NCBI GenBank assembly: GCA_947253195.1
Contig: CAMXXM010000108.1
Span: 1 to 5,520, forward strand
DNA length: 5,520 nt
From: an uncultured Porphyromonas sp.
Lineage (GTDB): Bacteria > Bacteroidota > Bacteroidia > Bacteroidales > Porphyromonadaceae
Direction: 5' to 3'
A program made the position numbers and the translations under genes. Below are positions 5,487 to 5,520 of this stretch, piece after piece; the first letter of the stretch is position 1; the number at the start of each line of letters is the position of its first letter. Below the pieces are notes generated by a model, which made no database searches, was not told where the DNA came from, and worked only from the letters and a program-made list of their open reading frames with translations.

Positions 5487-5520
5487 TTAATTCGTTTTCA
5501 AAGTGTGTCTAATCGCATAG

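Larger units (their letters stand above)
5397..5520 (-). mobile_element. Group II intron (bacterial class C type), 3' end only
   Basis: On the minus strand the last 124 bp read as the 3' end of a group II intron: end of domain IV, domain V (5455-5486), then domain VI with a bulged adenosine, closing with CTCGAT at 5402-5397. The stretch ACCGCCGTATGCCGAACGGC followed by GTACGGTGGTGTGAGAGG is, from memory, characteristic of class C introns, as is the ending CCTACTCGAT. The 3' exon would start at 5396. Bases 5487-5520 should hold the end of the intron-encoded reverse transcriptase or the domain IV remainder; minus-strand stops occur in all three frames (TAG 5511-5509, TGA 5500-5498, TAA 5489-5487), so its C-terminus cannot be assigned. 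Class C introns usually insert just after terminator hairpins, which fits an intergenic site between the acetyltransferase and whatever lies beyond. The 5' part and whether the intron is complete are not visible. Confidence 0.78.

Overview
The window looks like chromosomal DNA of a GC-rich member of the Bacteroidales, most likely Porphyromonas or a close relative. This is inferred from Bacteroidetes-type promoters (a TTG/TTTG box, 19 bp, then TAnnTTTG) before the tRNA and before the DUF2795 gene, the near absence of Shine-Dalgarno sequences, a tRNA without an encoded CCA end, and the protein types. The genus is a guess. All protein genes are on the + strand.

Layout. Positions 1-1221 hold the 3' five-sixths of a pepD-type M20 dipeptidase. 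A secreted endonuclease/exonuclease/phosphatase-fold protein follows 12 bp later (1234-2367), probably in the same transcript. A gene-free, AT-rich stretch of about 330 bp comes next (2368-2700). It carries an ordered array of four 22-bp repeats (2423-2510), each with a 16-bp palindromic core, two of which form an 18+18 bp perfect inverted repeat. Then come a promoter, tRNA-Lys(CTT) at 2781-2853 and a strong intrinsic terminator. A CPA1-family cation/proton antiporter with a C-terminal RCK_C (TrkA_C) domain follows (2948-4450). A second Bacteroidetes-type promoter precedes a two-gene unit: a 73-aa acidic DUF2795-type protein (4547-4768) and a GNAT acetyltransferase (4790-5377).

Right edge. 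Twenty bases after the acetyltransferase stop, the minus strand reads as the 3' end of a group II intron of bacterial class C type. Domain V (5455-5486) and domain VI with a bulged branch-point adenosine (5397-5452, branch A at 5403) can both be folded base by base. The rest of the intron, including its reverse transcriptase, lies beyond the window. The domain VI loop can also pair with the branch site, giving a competing hairpin that on the + strand may end the acetyltransferase transcript.

The genes are mostly housekeeping: peptide use, an exported hydrolase, a lysine tRNA, ion homeostasis and an acetyltransferase. The parts least explained by known genes are the 22-bp palindrome array and the alternative folding at the intron 3' end.
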